DNA of 64,000 nt from Desulfatitalea alkaliphila (GTDB lineage: Bacteria; Desulfobacterota; Desulfobacteria; Desulfobacterales; Desulfosarcinaceae): assembly GCF_022968795.1 (NCBI RefSeq), contig NZ_JALJRB010000007.1, positions 158,958 through 222,957 of the forward strand, read 5' to 3'. The notes under the pieces were generated by a model, which had not been told where the DNA came from, made no database searches, and was given only the letters and a program-made list of their open reading frames with translations. The position numbers and the translations under genes were made by a program. Position 1 is the first letter of the stretch. Every line of letters begins with the position of its first letter. Shown one piece after another: positions 16,795 to 27,509 of this stretch.

Positions 16795-17112
16795 CTACGC
16801 TTTCTCCATGGTGCATTTCAATGGATACCCGTTCTCCCTGGCAAGGCGGGTGACGGTTGTGACCTTGGTCTCGGCCACCTCGAATGTGAACACCCCGCAA
16901 GTGCCGATGCCGCGTTTGTGAACGTTCAACATGATCCGGGTGGCCTGCTCCACCGATTTGTGAAAAACCGCCATCAATATATGCACCACAAATTCCATGG
17001 TGGTATAATCGTCATTGTGCAGCAAGACCTTGTACAGCGGTGGCTCCTTGAGGTCACGCTCGGCCTTGACATCGACATCCCCTATGGTTTCCGGTAAATT
17101 TTGGCTCATCAC
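16795..17112 (-). CDS. clpS: ATP-dependent Clp protease adaptor protein ClpS
   Basis: ClpS recognises proteins with Leu, Phe, Tyr or Trp at the N-terminus and hands them to ClpA. The 105-residue product has the family core [17 protein letters not shown], the [18 protein letters not shown] helix and the C-terminal AxxxGYPL strand. Asn and Asp of HNDD, which contact the bound N-terminus in known structures, are present. It leads directly into clpA. Two tandem ATGs make the exact start uncertain by one codon. Confidence 0.95.
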   Translation of the reverse strand: MMSQNLPETIGDVDVKAERDLKEPPLYKVLLHNDDYTTMEFVVHILMAVFHKSVEQATRIMLNVHKRGIGTCGVFTFEVAETKVTTVTRLARENGYPLKCTMEKA

Positions 17113-17316
17113 ACCGAATCGTCAACGCTAACCCCGGATGTCTCATTGACTGTTATCAATTATAAGCATCCGGGTCTGTTTTTGTAAAGTGGTTCGGCAA
17201 CGGTGCTCATGGTGCCGAAAACCGCCCTCGGCCATGGCCTTGGCACAAATCTAACCGCCCAATTCGGAATGTCAAACAATCGGCTGCCGGTGGGTCGCCG
17301 CGATGTCAAACAGGCT

Positions 17317-17765
17317 TTAAAGGGCGATGATGCGGGGATGCAATCCGGTATCGTCGATGGTGATGCGGCCCACGCTGGTGCTGCCGCCATAACGACCCTG
17401 ACTGGCCGATCCTGGATTGAAATAGAGAACACCGCCCGCATGGGCGATGGTCGCCTGATGGGTGTGGCCGCTGACGACAACGTCAATCCCGGCGGCAGGG
17501 GGATCCAAATCGAGGGCGGCCGGATCGTGAAGCAGATAGAAGCATTTCCCCCCCAGCTCAAGCATATCGGTGGGCGGTAAAGCCGCGGCCCACGATCCGC
17601 CATCGGTGTTGCCGCGAACTGCGGTCACAGGCGCCAATGTCGCCAACTGCTCAAGAATGGCCGCACCACCGATATCGCCGGCATGCAAAATGTGATCGGC
17701 ACCGCGCAGGGCATGCAGGGCCTCGTTGCTCAAACTGCCGTGGGTGTCTGAAATAAGGCCGATAA

Positions 17766-17769
<4 letters not shown>
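17317..17769 (-). CDS. MJ0936/YfcE-type metallophosphoesterase
   Basis: A 150-residue calcineurin-fold phosphodiesterase of the YfcE/MJ0936 class. The metal-binding motifs are intact: [21 protein letters not shown] and SGHTHQ. Such enzymes hydrolyse phosphodiesters in vitro; the cellular substrate is unknown. The start chosen overlaps the secA stop as ATGA, indicating translational coupling to secA. An alternative ATG adds four residues. About 200 bases without features separate it from clpS. Confidence 0.88.
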
Positions 17770-20297
<2,528 letters not shown>

Positions 20298-20417
20298 CGG
20301 ATCAATCGTCCTTCCCGGAGATTCGTTTTACAATACGGATGCATGGCTTGCGGTTTGCGGGGACCGTAGCTGATGTTGGATCCTGCATGATGCGGGATGG
20401 ATGGTGGTGAGGTCGAA

Positions 20418-21344
20418 TCAATTAAGAATGTAGTTTTCCGGATTGACCGGCACACCGTTCAAACGCACTTCGTAATGCAGATGGGGCCCGGTGCTGCGTC
20501 CGCTGCTGCCCATTTTGGCCATCACCTCGCCCCGTTGCACCCGATCCCCCTTCTGTTTCAATCCCTTTTCCAGATGGGCGTAACGTGTGGTGAAGCCATA
20601 TCCGTGATCGATCACCATGAGTGTCCCGAAGGCACCCCGCTCACCGATGAATGAAACGACCCCATCCGCGGTGGCCACCACCGGCGTGCCTTTGCGGTTG
20701 GCGATGTCCATGCCCCGATGGAACTCCCGCTTGCCGGTAAAGGGATTCCGGCGATATTCGAAGCTGGACGTGACCCACCCTTGGGCCGGCCGAATCGCCG
20801 GCGTGTGCGCCAAGATATTTTTACGCTCTTCCAGCTTTTCCACCAATGTGGCAAAGCTGCCGCTCCGGCGCGCCGCGGCGTTGTCCAATTGTCTCACCTG
20901 CGCGTGCATTCGGCGCATCAACTGTTGGTGGTCACGGGTGATGTCCAATTCGGGACTCAGGTCCTCGGGCGCCGAACCGCCGACACCGAAAAGCCCTTCC
21001 TGTTGATCGCGTTGATCGAGATTGGCCAGGATGCGAATGCGCTCCTCGAATTGATCCAGGGTAACGATGCGCTCTTTGAGCAGATCGATTTCCCTGGCGA
21101 ACTTCTGGATTTGCCGGCGCTGCAGCGTCACCTCTTCATTTCGCAGCGCCAACTCACGTTGTAAAGCGCTGTTCCGGGCGGCCTCCCGTCCTATGGAAAC
21201 ATAATCCCACATCCCGTAACCGATGACCGACAGCAGGGTCAACGTCAACAAAGCGAGAAGAATGCACTGTCCGCGGGAAATTCGGAGCTGCCTGACCTTT
21301 GTACCGGAACCGCCTACAAGGAACAGGGAAAATTTTTGTGCCAT
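20418..21344 (-). CDS. Membrane-anchored M23 (LytM) family peptidase
   Basis: A 308-residue protein with one N-terminal membrane segment (about 27-47), a periplasmic coiled coil (about 50-165, rich in heptads such as LRNEEVTLQRRQIQKFAREI) and a C-terminal LytM domain. The zinc ligands are present: FHRGMDIA (HxxxD) and GPHLHYEV (HxH). It would cleave peptidoglycan cross-bridges or, as in EnvC/NlpD-like proteins, regulate amidases; because the ligands are intact, direct hydrolysis is plausible. The upstream 16 codons of open frame are excluded because the start used has an AGGA site and the usual MAQKFSLF beginning. Confidence 0.87.
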   Translation of the reverse strand: MAQKFSLFLVGGSGTKVRQLRISRGQCILLALLTLTLLSVIGYGMWDYVSIGREAARNSALQRELALRNEEVTLQRRQIQKFAREIDLLKERIVTLDQFEERIRILANLDQRDQQEGLFGVGGSAPEDLSPELDITRDHQQLMRRMHAQVRQLDNAAARRSGSFATLVEKLEERKNILAHTPAIRPAQGWVTSSFEYRRNPFTGKREFHRGMDIANRKGTPVVATADGVVSFIGERGAFGTLMVIDHGYGFTTRYAHLEKGLKQKGDRVQRGEVMAKMGSSGRSTGPHLHYEVRLNGVPVNPENYILN

Positions 21345-21788
21345 GGTCAGTCCTGATGATGATGGCCGCCGCTTTGACGTGGGTGCCCGCACTTCCTGAT
21401 CCCGCTCACATCGCTGGTACGCTTCGGGCTTCCGTGGGGTGGACGAACATCATCCGTTCCGATGTTGCCGGGTTGCGTGGCATTCGTGCTTCAGCGCACA
21501 CCAAGGGCCGTTATGCACATGGTACAATTCACTACTGATATTAGCAAGATACGATGCTCTTTGCGTTAAAAACCCAGGGCAAAATAACATGGATCAGCAA
21601 TGGTGTCAAATCCCATCGATTTGTTTTTGTTATACATTTTCAATGAAGCCCAATGCGGTGCCAACTTCACCGACACGCACTGTCGGTCATGAAGGCCACC
21701 AACCTGAAGTAGCTTTGGGTGCCGTCGGAAAAAAAGCCACCGGCGGACCGAGACCCACCGGTGGCTTCAGCGTTGTTGCACACTAGGA
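21345..21788. other. Non-coding region upstream of the M23 gene and after folD
   Basis: These 444 bases contain the folD terminator at the right end and, on the minus strand, a promoter-like pair TTGCTA (21542-21547 complement) and TACCAT (21519-21524 complement) with 17-base spacing, which could drive the M23 peptidase gene. No supportable ORF or RNA gene was seen. Confidence 0.5.
21728..21767 (-). terminator. Intrinsic terminator of folD
   Basis: On the minus strand a stem of nine to ten base pairs (AGCCACCGG at 21735-21743 against CCGGTGGCT at 21758-21766, 14-base loop) is followed by a T-run, seen as AAAAAA on the plus strand at 21729-21734. It begins about 20 bases after the folD stop. 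Confidence 0.85.
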
Positions 21789-22697
21789 TCAGGCGATCCC
21801 CAGCTTGAACTTGAGGGACTTGAGGGTGTTGAGCATCAGCATGGTGATGGTCATCGGGCCCACGCCGCCCGGAACGGGGGTGATGGAACCGGCGATCTCC
21901 TTGGCGGCATCGAAATCCACATCGCCCCGCAAAATGGCGATCGGCTTGCCGGTCTTTTCGCTGATCTTCTCGCCGACCCGGTTGACACCCACATCGATCA
22001 CGCAGGCACCGGGCTTGATCCACTCCGGTTTGACCAGGCCGGGCACGCCGGCGGCCACGATCAGGATGTCGGCCCGTTGGCAATGGGAGGCCAAATCCTT
22101 TGTGCCGGTATGCACGATGGTCACCGTACTGTTGGCGCCTTTGCCCTTTTGCAACATCATGTTGGCGATGGGCTTGCCCACGATGTTGGAACGACCCACG
22201 ACCACCACCTCGGCGCCGCTGGTTTCGACGCCGGCGCGCACGATCATCTCTTGGATGCCGGCCGGGGTGCAGGGCGGAAATTTCACTTCCTTACCGCCGA
22301 TCATCAAACGGCCGACGTTGACGGGATGGAATCCGTCCACGTCCTTGTCCGGATCGATGGCGTTGAGCACCTTTTTTTCATCGATGTGCTTGGGCAGGGG
22401 CAGTTGCACCAGTATGCCGTTGATGGAATCGTCTTTATTGTACTTGTCGATCAGGGCCAACAGCTGCTCTTCGGTGATGTCCACGGACTGAGAGTCCTGG
22501 ATCTCCTTGAACCCCACCCGGTGAGCGGTTTGGATTTTCAATGTGACATAGGATATGGAGGCCGGATTCTCACCCACCAGGATGGTGACCAGCCCCGGCA
22601 CGACCCCATGTTTTTCCTTGATCTGTTTGACCTCAGCCGTGATCTCCTCGAGGATCTGCTCACGAATGTCGGTACCTTTGATTAGCTTTGCGGCCAT
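21789..22697 (-). CDS. folD: Bifunctional methylene-THF dehydrogenase / methenyl-THF cyclohydrolase
   Basis: FolD interconverts 5,10-methylene-, methenyl- and 10-formyl-tetrahydrofolate. In acetogenic-type metabolism it is part of the methyl branch that supplies methyl-THF to the AcsE step encoded at 60.7 kb. The 302-residue protein has the catalytic lysine segment ASISYVTLKIQ, QLPLPKHI, the PCTPAGI block, the VVGRSNIVGKP dinucleotide loop and the C-terminal PVPGGVGPMTI. A GGAG-type ribosome site precedes the ATG, and a strong terminator follows. It is a single-gene unit. Confidence 0.97.
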   Translation of the reverse strand: MAAKLIKGTDIREQILEEITAEVKQIKEKHGVVPGLVTILVGENPASISYVTLKIQTAHRVGFKEIQDSQSVDITEEQLLALIDKYNKDDSINGILVQLPLPKHIDEKKVLNAIDPDKDVDGFHPVNVGRLMIGGKEVKFPPCTPAGIQEMIVRAGVETSGAEVVVVGRSNIVGKPIANMMLQKGKGANSTVTIVHTGTKDLASHCQRADILIVAAGVPGLVKPEWIKPGACVIDVGVNRVGEKISEKTGKPIAILRGDVDFDAAKEIAGSITPVPGGVGPMTITMLMLNTLKSLKFKLGIA

Positions 22698-23001
22698 CTG
22701 CTCTCATCTCCTTTCAGGATTGTGTAAACGAATATTTCCCGGGAAAATCAACCCTTAAGGGAGCAAGGGGTTGCTTTCACCGATGCAAAGGCGTTGGCGA
22801 AATGTCCGCTTCCATGCATGACGGATCGGCGCTTCGAAAGATGGTTTCCCTTAATTCAATGAAGCTGAAATGTCAATTGCAACTCACACCGTGGCAAACT
22901 CCCATTCCCGTTTGCATTCGACATAAAAGTTTTATATTCTCTGTGTTCGGTAACGCGCCGACCATCCAATAAGGAGGGAAAGCCACAGCGACGGCAAAGA
23001 C
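22698..23001. other. Divergent promoter region between folD and phoH
   Basis: This 304-base gap serves both divergent genes. Towards phoH, TTGCAT (22912-22917) and TATTCT (22935-22940) lie 17 bases apart. A strong AAGGAGGG (22971-22978) sits 23 bases ahead of the phoH ATG, which is unusually far, and no start codon in frame lies nearer. No ORF or RNA gene was seen. Confidence 0.5.
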
Positions 23002-24021
23002 ATGGAAACCAACGCCCATCAAACCAAGATCACCTTCACTGATGTAGAGTTGTCGCGGCAGCTTTTCGGTGAGCACGACCGCCATCTGCAGCACATCGCC
23101 CGAAGTCTCGATCTGCAGGTCAAGGCGCGGGGCAACACGGTCCATTTGTGCGGGGATGAGATCACCGTGCACCTGGCCCGCAACCTGCTGACCCAGCTTT
23201 ACGGATTGATCAAGGAACGCTATCCGGTCTACGACACCGATATCGATTACGCCATCCGGCTGCTCAGCGCCGACGACCGCACCCTGCTCAAAGAGATTTT
23301 TCTGGACACGGTCTACATCACAGCCAAGAAGATGGCCATTACACCCAAGAGCCGCGCCCAGAAAGAGTACATCGACGCCATGCGCCGGCACGACATCGTG
23401 TTCGGCATCGGCCCCGCCGGAACGGGCAAAACCTATCTGGCCATGGCCATGGCGGTGGCGGCGCTGACCAAGGGCACCGTCACCCGCATTATTCTGACAC
23501 GGCCGGCGGTGGAGGCGGGCGAAGCGTTGGGGTTTTTGCCCGGCGACCTGGCGGAAAAGGTGGATCCCTATCTGCGGCCGCTTTACGATGCGTTGCACGA
23601 CATGATGCGCTTTGAAAAGGCCGCCGCGCTGATGCAACAGGGAGTGATCGAAGTCGCCCCCATCGCCTTCATGCGGGGGCGCACCCTGAACGACTCCTTC
23701 ATCATCCTCGACGAAGCCCAGAACACCACCTCGGAACAAATGAAAATGTTCCTGACACGTATCGGCTTCAATTCCAAGGCGGTCATCACCGGCGACATCA
23801 CCCAGGTGGACCTGCCGCCCCAGAAAACCTCCGGACTGATCGAGGCCAAACAGATTCTGGCTCACATCCAGGAAATCAAGATGGTCTTTTTCACCCAGCG
23901 CGACGTGGTGCGTCACCGGTTGGTGCAGGACATCATTCTGGCATATGAAGCGGCCACCGAGAAAAAACTGGCGGCCGCCAACGGTCCGCCGCCGGGTATC
24001 GTGCCGACGGTCCCGGCTTGA
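23002..24021 (+). CDS. phoH: PhoH-family ATPase (YbeZ type)
   Basis: A 339-residue PhoH/YbeZ protein: an N-terminal KH-like region and a P-loop ATPase core with Walker A GPAGTGKT near residue 137 and Walker [10 protein letters not shown]. YbeZ works with YbeY in rRNA maturation and ribosome quality control. The order phoH-pgpH-ybeY here matches that functional link. The ribosome site is poorly spaced from the annotated ATG, so the true N-terminus may differ slightly. The downstream gene starts 16 bases later. Confidence 0.95.
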   Translation: METNAHQTKITFTDVELSRQLFGEHDRHLQHIARSLDLQVKARGNTVHLCGDEITVHLARNLLTQLYGLIKERYPVYDTDIDYAIRLLSADDRTLLKEIFLDTVYITAKKMAITPKSRAQKEYIDAMRRHDIVFGIGPAGTGKTYLAMAMAVAALTKGTVTRIILTRPAVEAGEALGFLPGDLAEKVDPYLRPLYDALHDMMRFEKAAALMQQGVIEVAPIAFMRGRTLNDSFIILDEAQNTTSEQMKMFLTRIGFNSKAVITGDITQVDLPPQKTSGLIEAKQILAHIQEIKMVFFTQRDVVRHRLVQDIILAYEAATEKKLAAANGPPPGIVPTVPA

Positions 24022-24037
24022 CGAGGCGATTCAACCC

Positions 24038-26419
24038 ATGAGTCCCGAAAACAAGAAACGCTTGACGCCCGGCGCCATCGTGACGCGTCATCTGGGATGG
24101 CTTTTGCTGGCCGCCCTGGTAATCCTGTTTCTGATCCTGGTCTATCCAAGTCTGCTCATTACACAGGAACAGTACCAGTTGGGCGACATCGCCATGCAGG
24201 ACGTCAAGGCGCCCGGTGATTTTTTCGTGGAGGACAAGGTGGCCACGGCGGCCAACCAGGAACAGGCCGCGGCCGGCATCCTGACCGTCTACGATCACGA
24301 CCCGCGCATCGCGCCCCGCATTGCGGAACAGGTGCGCACCGTCTTCGCCCGGATGCGCACGCGCATCGAGGAGGCCGGCCTCGTCGGCGAAGGCGCCCAA
24401 GACACGCCCCCCGACCGACAAGCGCTGGAGCGGGCCATGGCGCCCCACAAAGAGAGCTTCGAAACGGCCATGGGCATCGAGGTGAGCCGGGGCGCCTACC
24501 GCCTGCTGACGGCTGAAATGTTCTCCGCCGCCATCGCCGAAATCATCGTTCAAATCGTGGACGCCATAATGTCCAACGGTGTCGTCGCCAACAAGGAGGT
24601 GTTGCTCCAGGAGATCGACAAGGGCATCACTTTGCGGGACGTGGCCACGCAGAACGAAAACACGGCCTATGCCCTGCGCCAATACTATGGTCCGGATCAA
24701 GCCAAAACCATGGTTCGCATCATCGCCGAACCGATGGTCAAGGACCTGAATTACAACCTGATCAATCTGATCGTGGACTTCAGCCAACGTCTGCTGGCAC
24801 CCAACATCACCCTCAATCGCAACGAAACCGAGGCCCGCAAGCAGCAAGCCCGGGAGAGCGTCAAGCCGATCATGTACCGGATCAAGACCGGGGAGATGGT
24901 GCTGCGCGAAGGTGAAAGGGTCACCGCAGTCCAGCTGCTCAAACTGCGCGCCATGGAAGAGCAGAGCAAGGGCCGGCCGATCTTCACCAGCGCCGTCGGC
25001 GCAGCTGCCATGCTGGCCATCATTCTGATCGTGCTGCACTTCATCCACCTGCAACTGCCCGACCACAAACACCTGAACACCAGCAAAAACCTGCTCTTCA
25101 TGACCTTGAGCCTGGTTCTGGTGCTGGCGCTTACCAAAGCGGGCATCGTTGTGGCGGGGGGGCAAAGCGGCGCCCACCCCTTTGCGCCGCCCGCCGATGC
25201 GGTGCTCGTCGCCATACCCATAGCGGCCTGTGCCATGCTGGTGTGCCTGGTATTGGGCTTTGAGATCGCCCTGCCCTTCGGCATGGTCGCCGCCATGTGC
25301 GCCGCGCTGTTGATGGGCACCCGACTCGACACCTTTCTCTTTTTCGCCGTCACCAACAGCATGGCGGCCTTCTGGGTGCAGCACTGCCGCGAACGCCGGG
25401 TGGTGATCATGGCCGGCATCAAAACAGGGATTCTGGGCGCCTTGATGGCCCTGGCCATCGGCATTCACGCCGGTGAAATCGGTGGTCTCAACTTGGCCTG
25501 GATGGCCGTCCTGGCCCTGGCCGGCGGGCTGCTCAGCGGAATCATCACATTGGGCGTGGCACCCTTGGTGGAGATGGGCTTCGGCTTCACCACCGACATC
25601 ACCCTGCTGGAATTGGCCAACCTGGACCGACCCATTCTGCGGCGCCTGATGATCGAGGCGCCGGGCACCTACCATCATTCGGTCATCGTGGGATCCCTGG
25701 TGGAGGCCGCCGCCAGCGAAATCAACGCCAATCCGCTGCTGGGCAAGGTGTGCGGCTACTACCACGACATCGGCAAGGTCAAAAAGCCCCTCTATTTCAT
25801 CGAAAACCAGACCGACGGGCGCAACAAACACGACAAACTGGCCCCTTCCATGTCGAGCCTGATTCTGATCGCCCATGTGAAGGACGGTGTGGAGATCGCG
25901 CGCAAGCAGAAGCTGGGGCAGGTGATCATCGACACGATTCAACAGCACCACGGCACCAGCCTGATCCACTATTTTTTCGAAAAGGCCAAGCAGCTCAAGG
26001 GCGAGGATGCCGTGAAGATCGACGATTATCGCTACCCCGGCCCCAAGCCCCAAACCAAGGAGGTGGGACTGGTGATGCTGGCCGACATTGTAGAGGCGGC
26101 CTCGCGCACCCTGGAAAACCCGACGCCCGCGCGCTTGCAGGGGCTGGTGCAGCAACTGATCAACAAAGTGTTCTCCGATGGTCAGTTGGACAACTGCGAA
26201 TTGACCCTCAAGGATCTTCACAGTATCGCCAAGAGCTTCAATAAAATTCTCAACGGTATTCACCACCACCGTATCGAATATACCGAATCGAGCAGCAAAG
26301 AGGGCGCAAAGACGAAAAATGGCCATTCTGATCGACAATCAACAGGCAAACCATCCCATCGCGACGCAGGACGTGCAAAGGAACGCCCAAGCCATCTTAA
26401 ACGCCTTGGGATGTCCTGA
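24038..26419 (+). CDS. pgpH: 7TMR-HD family membrane phosphohydrolase (PgpH/YqfF type)
   Basis: A 793-residue protein with one N-terminal membrane helix (about 18-40), a long extracytoplasmic 7TMR-HDED domain (about 45-305), seven membrane helices (about 310-520) and a cytoplasmic HD domain starting near residue 544 (YHHSVIVGSLVEAA, then YYHDIGKVKKP). Homologues such as PgpH hydrolyse c-di-AMP, but whether this lineage makes c-di-AMP cannot be judged here. The frame is open upstream inside phoH; the ATG after the phoH stop fits best. Its last 101 bases overlap ybeY in another frame. Confidence 0.9.
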   Translation: MSPENKKRLTPGAIVTRHLGWLLLAALVILFLILVYPSLLITQEQYQLGDIAMQDVKAPGDFFVEDKVATAANQEQAAAGILTVYDHDPRIAPRIAEQVRTVFARMRTRIEEAGLVGEGAQDTPPDRQALERAMAPHKESFETAMGIEVSRGAYRLLTAEMFSAAIAEIIVQIVDAIMSNGVVANKEVLLQEIDKGITLRDVATQNENTAYALRQYYGPDQAKTMVRIIAEPMVKDLNYNLINLIVDFSQRLLAPNITLNRNETEARKQQARESVKPIMYRIKTGEMVLREGERVTAVQLLKLRAMEEQSKGRPIFTSAVGAAAMLAIILIVLHFIHLQLPDHKHLNTSKNLLFMTLSLVLVLALTKAGIVVAGGQSGAHPFAPPADAVLVAIPIAACAMLVCLVLGFEIALPFGMVAAMCAALLMGTRLDTFLFFAVTNSMAAFWVQHCRERRVVIMAGIKTGILGALMALAIGIHAGEIGGLNLAWMAVLALAGGLLSGIITLGVAPLVEMGFGFTTDITLLELANLDRPILRRLMIEAPGTYHHSVIVGSLVEAAASEINANPLLGKVCGYYHDIGKVKKPLYFIENQTDGRNKHDKLAPSMSSLILIAHVKDGVEIARKQKLGQVIIDTIQQHHGTSLIHYFFEKAKQLKGEDAVKIDDYRYPGPKPQTKEVGLVMLADIVEAASRTLENPTPARLQGLVQQLINKVFSDGQLDNCELTLKDLHSIAKSFNKILNGIHHHRIEYTESSSKEGAKTKNGHSDRQSTGKPSHRDAGRAKERPSHLKRLGMS

Positions 26420-26759
26420 CGGTGAATTGTCGATCGTGTTGGTGGACGACCCGACCATTGCCCGGCTCAATGAACAGTACCTGCAGCACACCGGCCCCAC
26501 CAACGTGATCAGCTTCCCCATGCGCGAAGGGCCCCACGGCGATCTGCACCCCGAATTGCTGGGTGACGTGGTGATCTCCATGGACACCTGTGCCCGGGAA
26601 AGCCGGCAGGCCGACATGCCCATGGCGCAGCGATTCCTTGAACTTCTGATCCACGGCATCCTGCACCTGATGGGCTATGACCACGTGCACTCGGAGGCGG
26701 AGGCCGACATCATGGAAGCCAAGGCCCGGGAACTGATGGAAATGCTCGACAACGCTTGA
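26319..26759 (+). CDS. ybeY: Endoribonuclease / rRNA maturation factor YbeY
   Basis: YbeY is a zinc-dependent factor for 16S rRNA 3' maturation and ribosome quality control. The 146-residue protein carries the three-histidine signature HGILHLMGYDH near residues 111-122 and the TNVISFP strand typical of the family. The start MAILIDNQ matches other YbeY N-termini, which makes the 101-base overlap with the 3' end of pgpH real rather than an artefact. It is followed by a pdxJ-like gene after ten bases. Confidence 0.95.
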   Translation: MAILIDNQQANHPIATQDVQRNAQAILNALGCPDGELSIVLVDDPTIARLNEQYLQHTGPTNVISFPMREGPHGDLHPELLGDVVISMDTCARESRQADMPMAQRFLELLIHGILHLMGYDHVHSEAEADIMEAKARELMEMLDNA

Positions 26760-26769
26760 AGGAGGTGCA

Positions 26770-27492
26770 ATGGCCGGTTTGACGGTATTGGTGGATCATG
26801 TCGCGTCTTTGCGCAACAGCGGCCGCGGGGCCGATCCCTCACCTGCGACGGCGGCCTTGTTGGCCGAGCTGGGTGGCGCGGACGGTATCGGTGCAGGTTG
26901 GCATCCGGCACGTGCCCTGATCGATGAGCAGGATCTAAGGCTGCTCCGTCAATCGGTGCACGGACGGATGGTGCTCCATTTGACCGCGGCGCCGGAATGG
27001 GTCGGCTTGGCCCTGGACATCCAGCCGGAGCGCGTCATCTTACGACCATCGGAAACGTCCGACGAAGGCAAGGCCGCCGATGCTTTCGACATGGCGCTGC
27101 ACACAAAAACCATCTTCGATATGGTCGACACGCTGCAATCCAACGGCATCGGGGTCGGCGTGGCCATCGTACCCGAACCCGAGCAAGTGAAATCGGCGCA
27201 CCAGGCACGCGCCAGCTGGATCCACATCAGCACCCGCCGGCTGCAAACGGCTCCCTCGGCCGCCAATCAGCACCAGGAGCTGTTGAAAATCATCGACGTG
27301 GTCAAAATGGCCCACCGTTTGCGGCTGCGCATCGCCCTGGGCGGCGGACTGGATTTTCGCCTGGTCAAACTGTTCACCGGTCTCAAGGAGATCGATGAAT
27401 TCAGCATCGGCCACGGCATCATCGCCCGGGCCGTGCTGGTGGGCATGGAAACCGCCGTGCGGGACATGGTGACGCTGATACGAACGCTGTAG
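26770..27492 (+). CDS. PdxJ-like protein lacking the catalytic residues
   Basis: This 240-residue protein aligns along its whole length with pyridoxine 5'-phosphate synthase: DHVASLRN, GADGI, SIGHGIIARAV. In E. coli PdxJ the acid-base residues are His45, Glu72 and His193. Here HLREDRRHI is GWHPARALI, MNLEM is MVLHL, and NAGHGL is ALGGGL, so all three are replaced, along with the Asn of VNIDH. The C-terminal phosphate-binding block is kept. The organism has PdxST, so PdxJ catalysis would be redundant. It occupies the usual place next to ybeY and nnr, where acpS would normally follow. Function unknown: a ligand-binding relic or a new activity are both possible. Confidence 0.75.
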   Translation: MAGLTVLVDHVASLRNSGRGADPSPATAALLAELGGADGIGAGWHPARALIDEQDLRLLRQSVHGRMVLHLTAAPEWVGLALDIQPERVILRPSETSDEGKAADAFDMALHTKTIFDMVDTLQSNGIGVGVAIVPEPEQVKSAHQARASWIHISTRRLQTAPSAANQHQELLKIIDVVKMAHRLRLRIALGGGLDFRLVKLFTGLKEIDEFSIGHGIIARAVLVGMETAVRDMVTLIRTL

Positions 27493-27509
27493 AAAGGAGT
27501 TCCTGCGCC

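Noticed and set aside
22698..23001. tRNA or small RNA gene between folD and phoH
   Set aside because: No cloverleaf or T-loop consensus was found; only promoter-like elements are visible.
23933..26338. 801-codon minus-strand open frame opposite pgpH
   Set aside because: A shadow frame: low-complexity Gly/His/Gln protein with no motif, opposite a conserved membrane HD protein.
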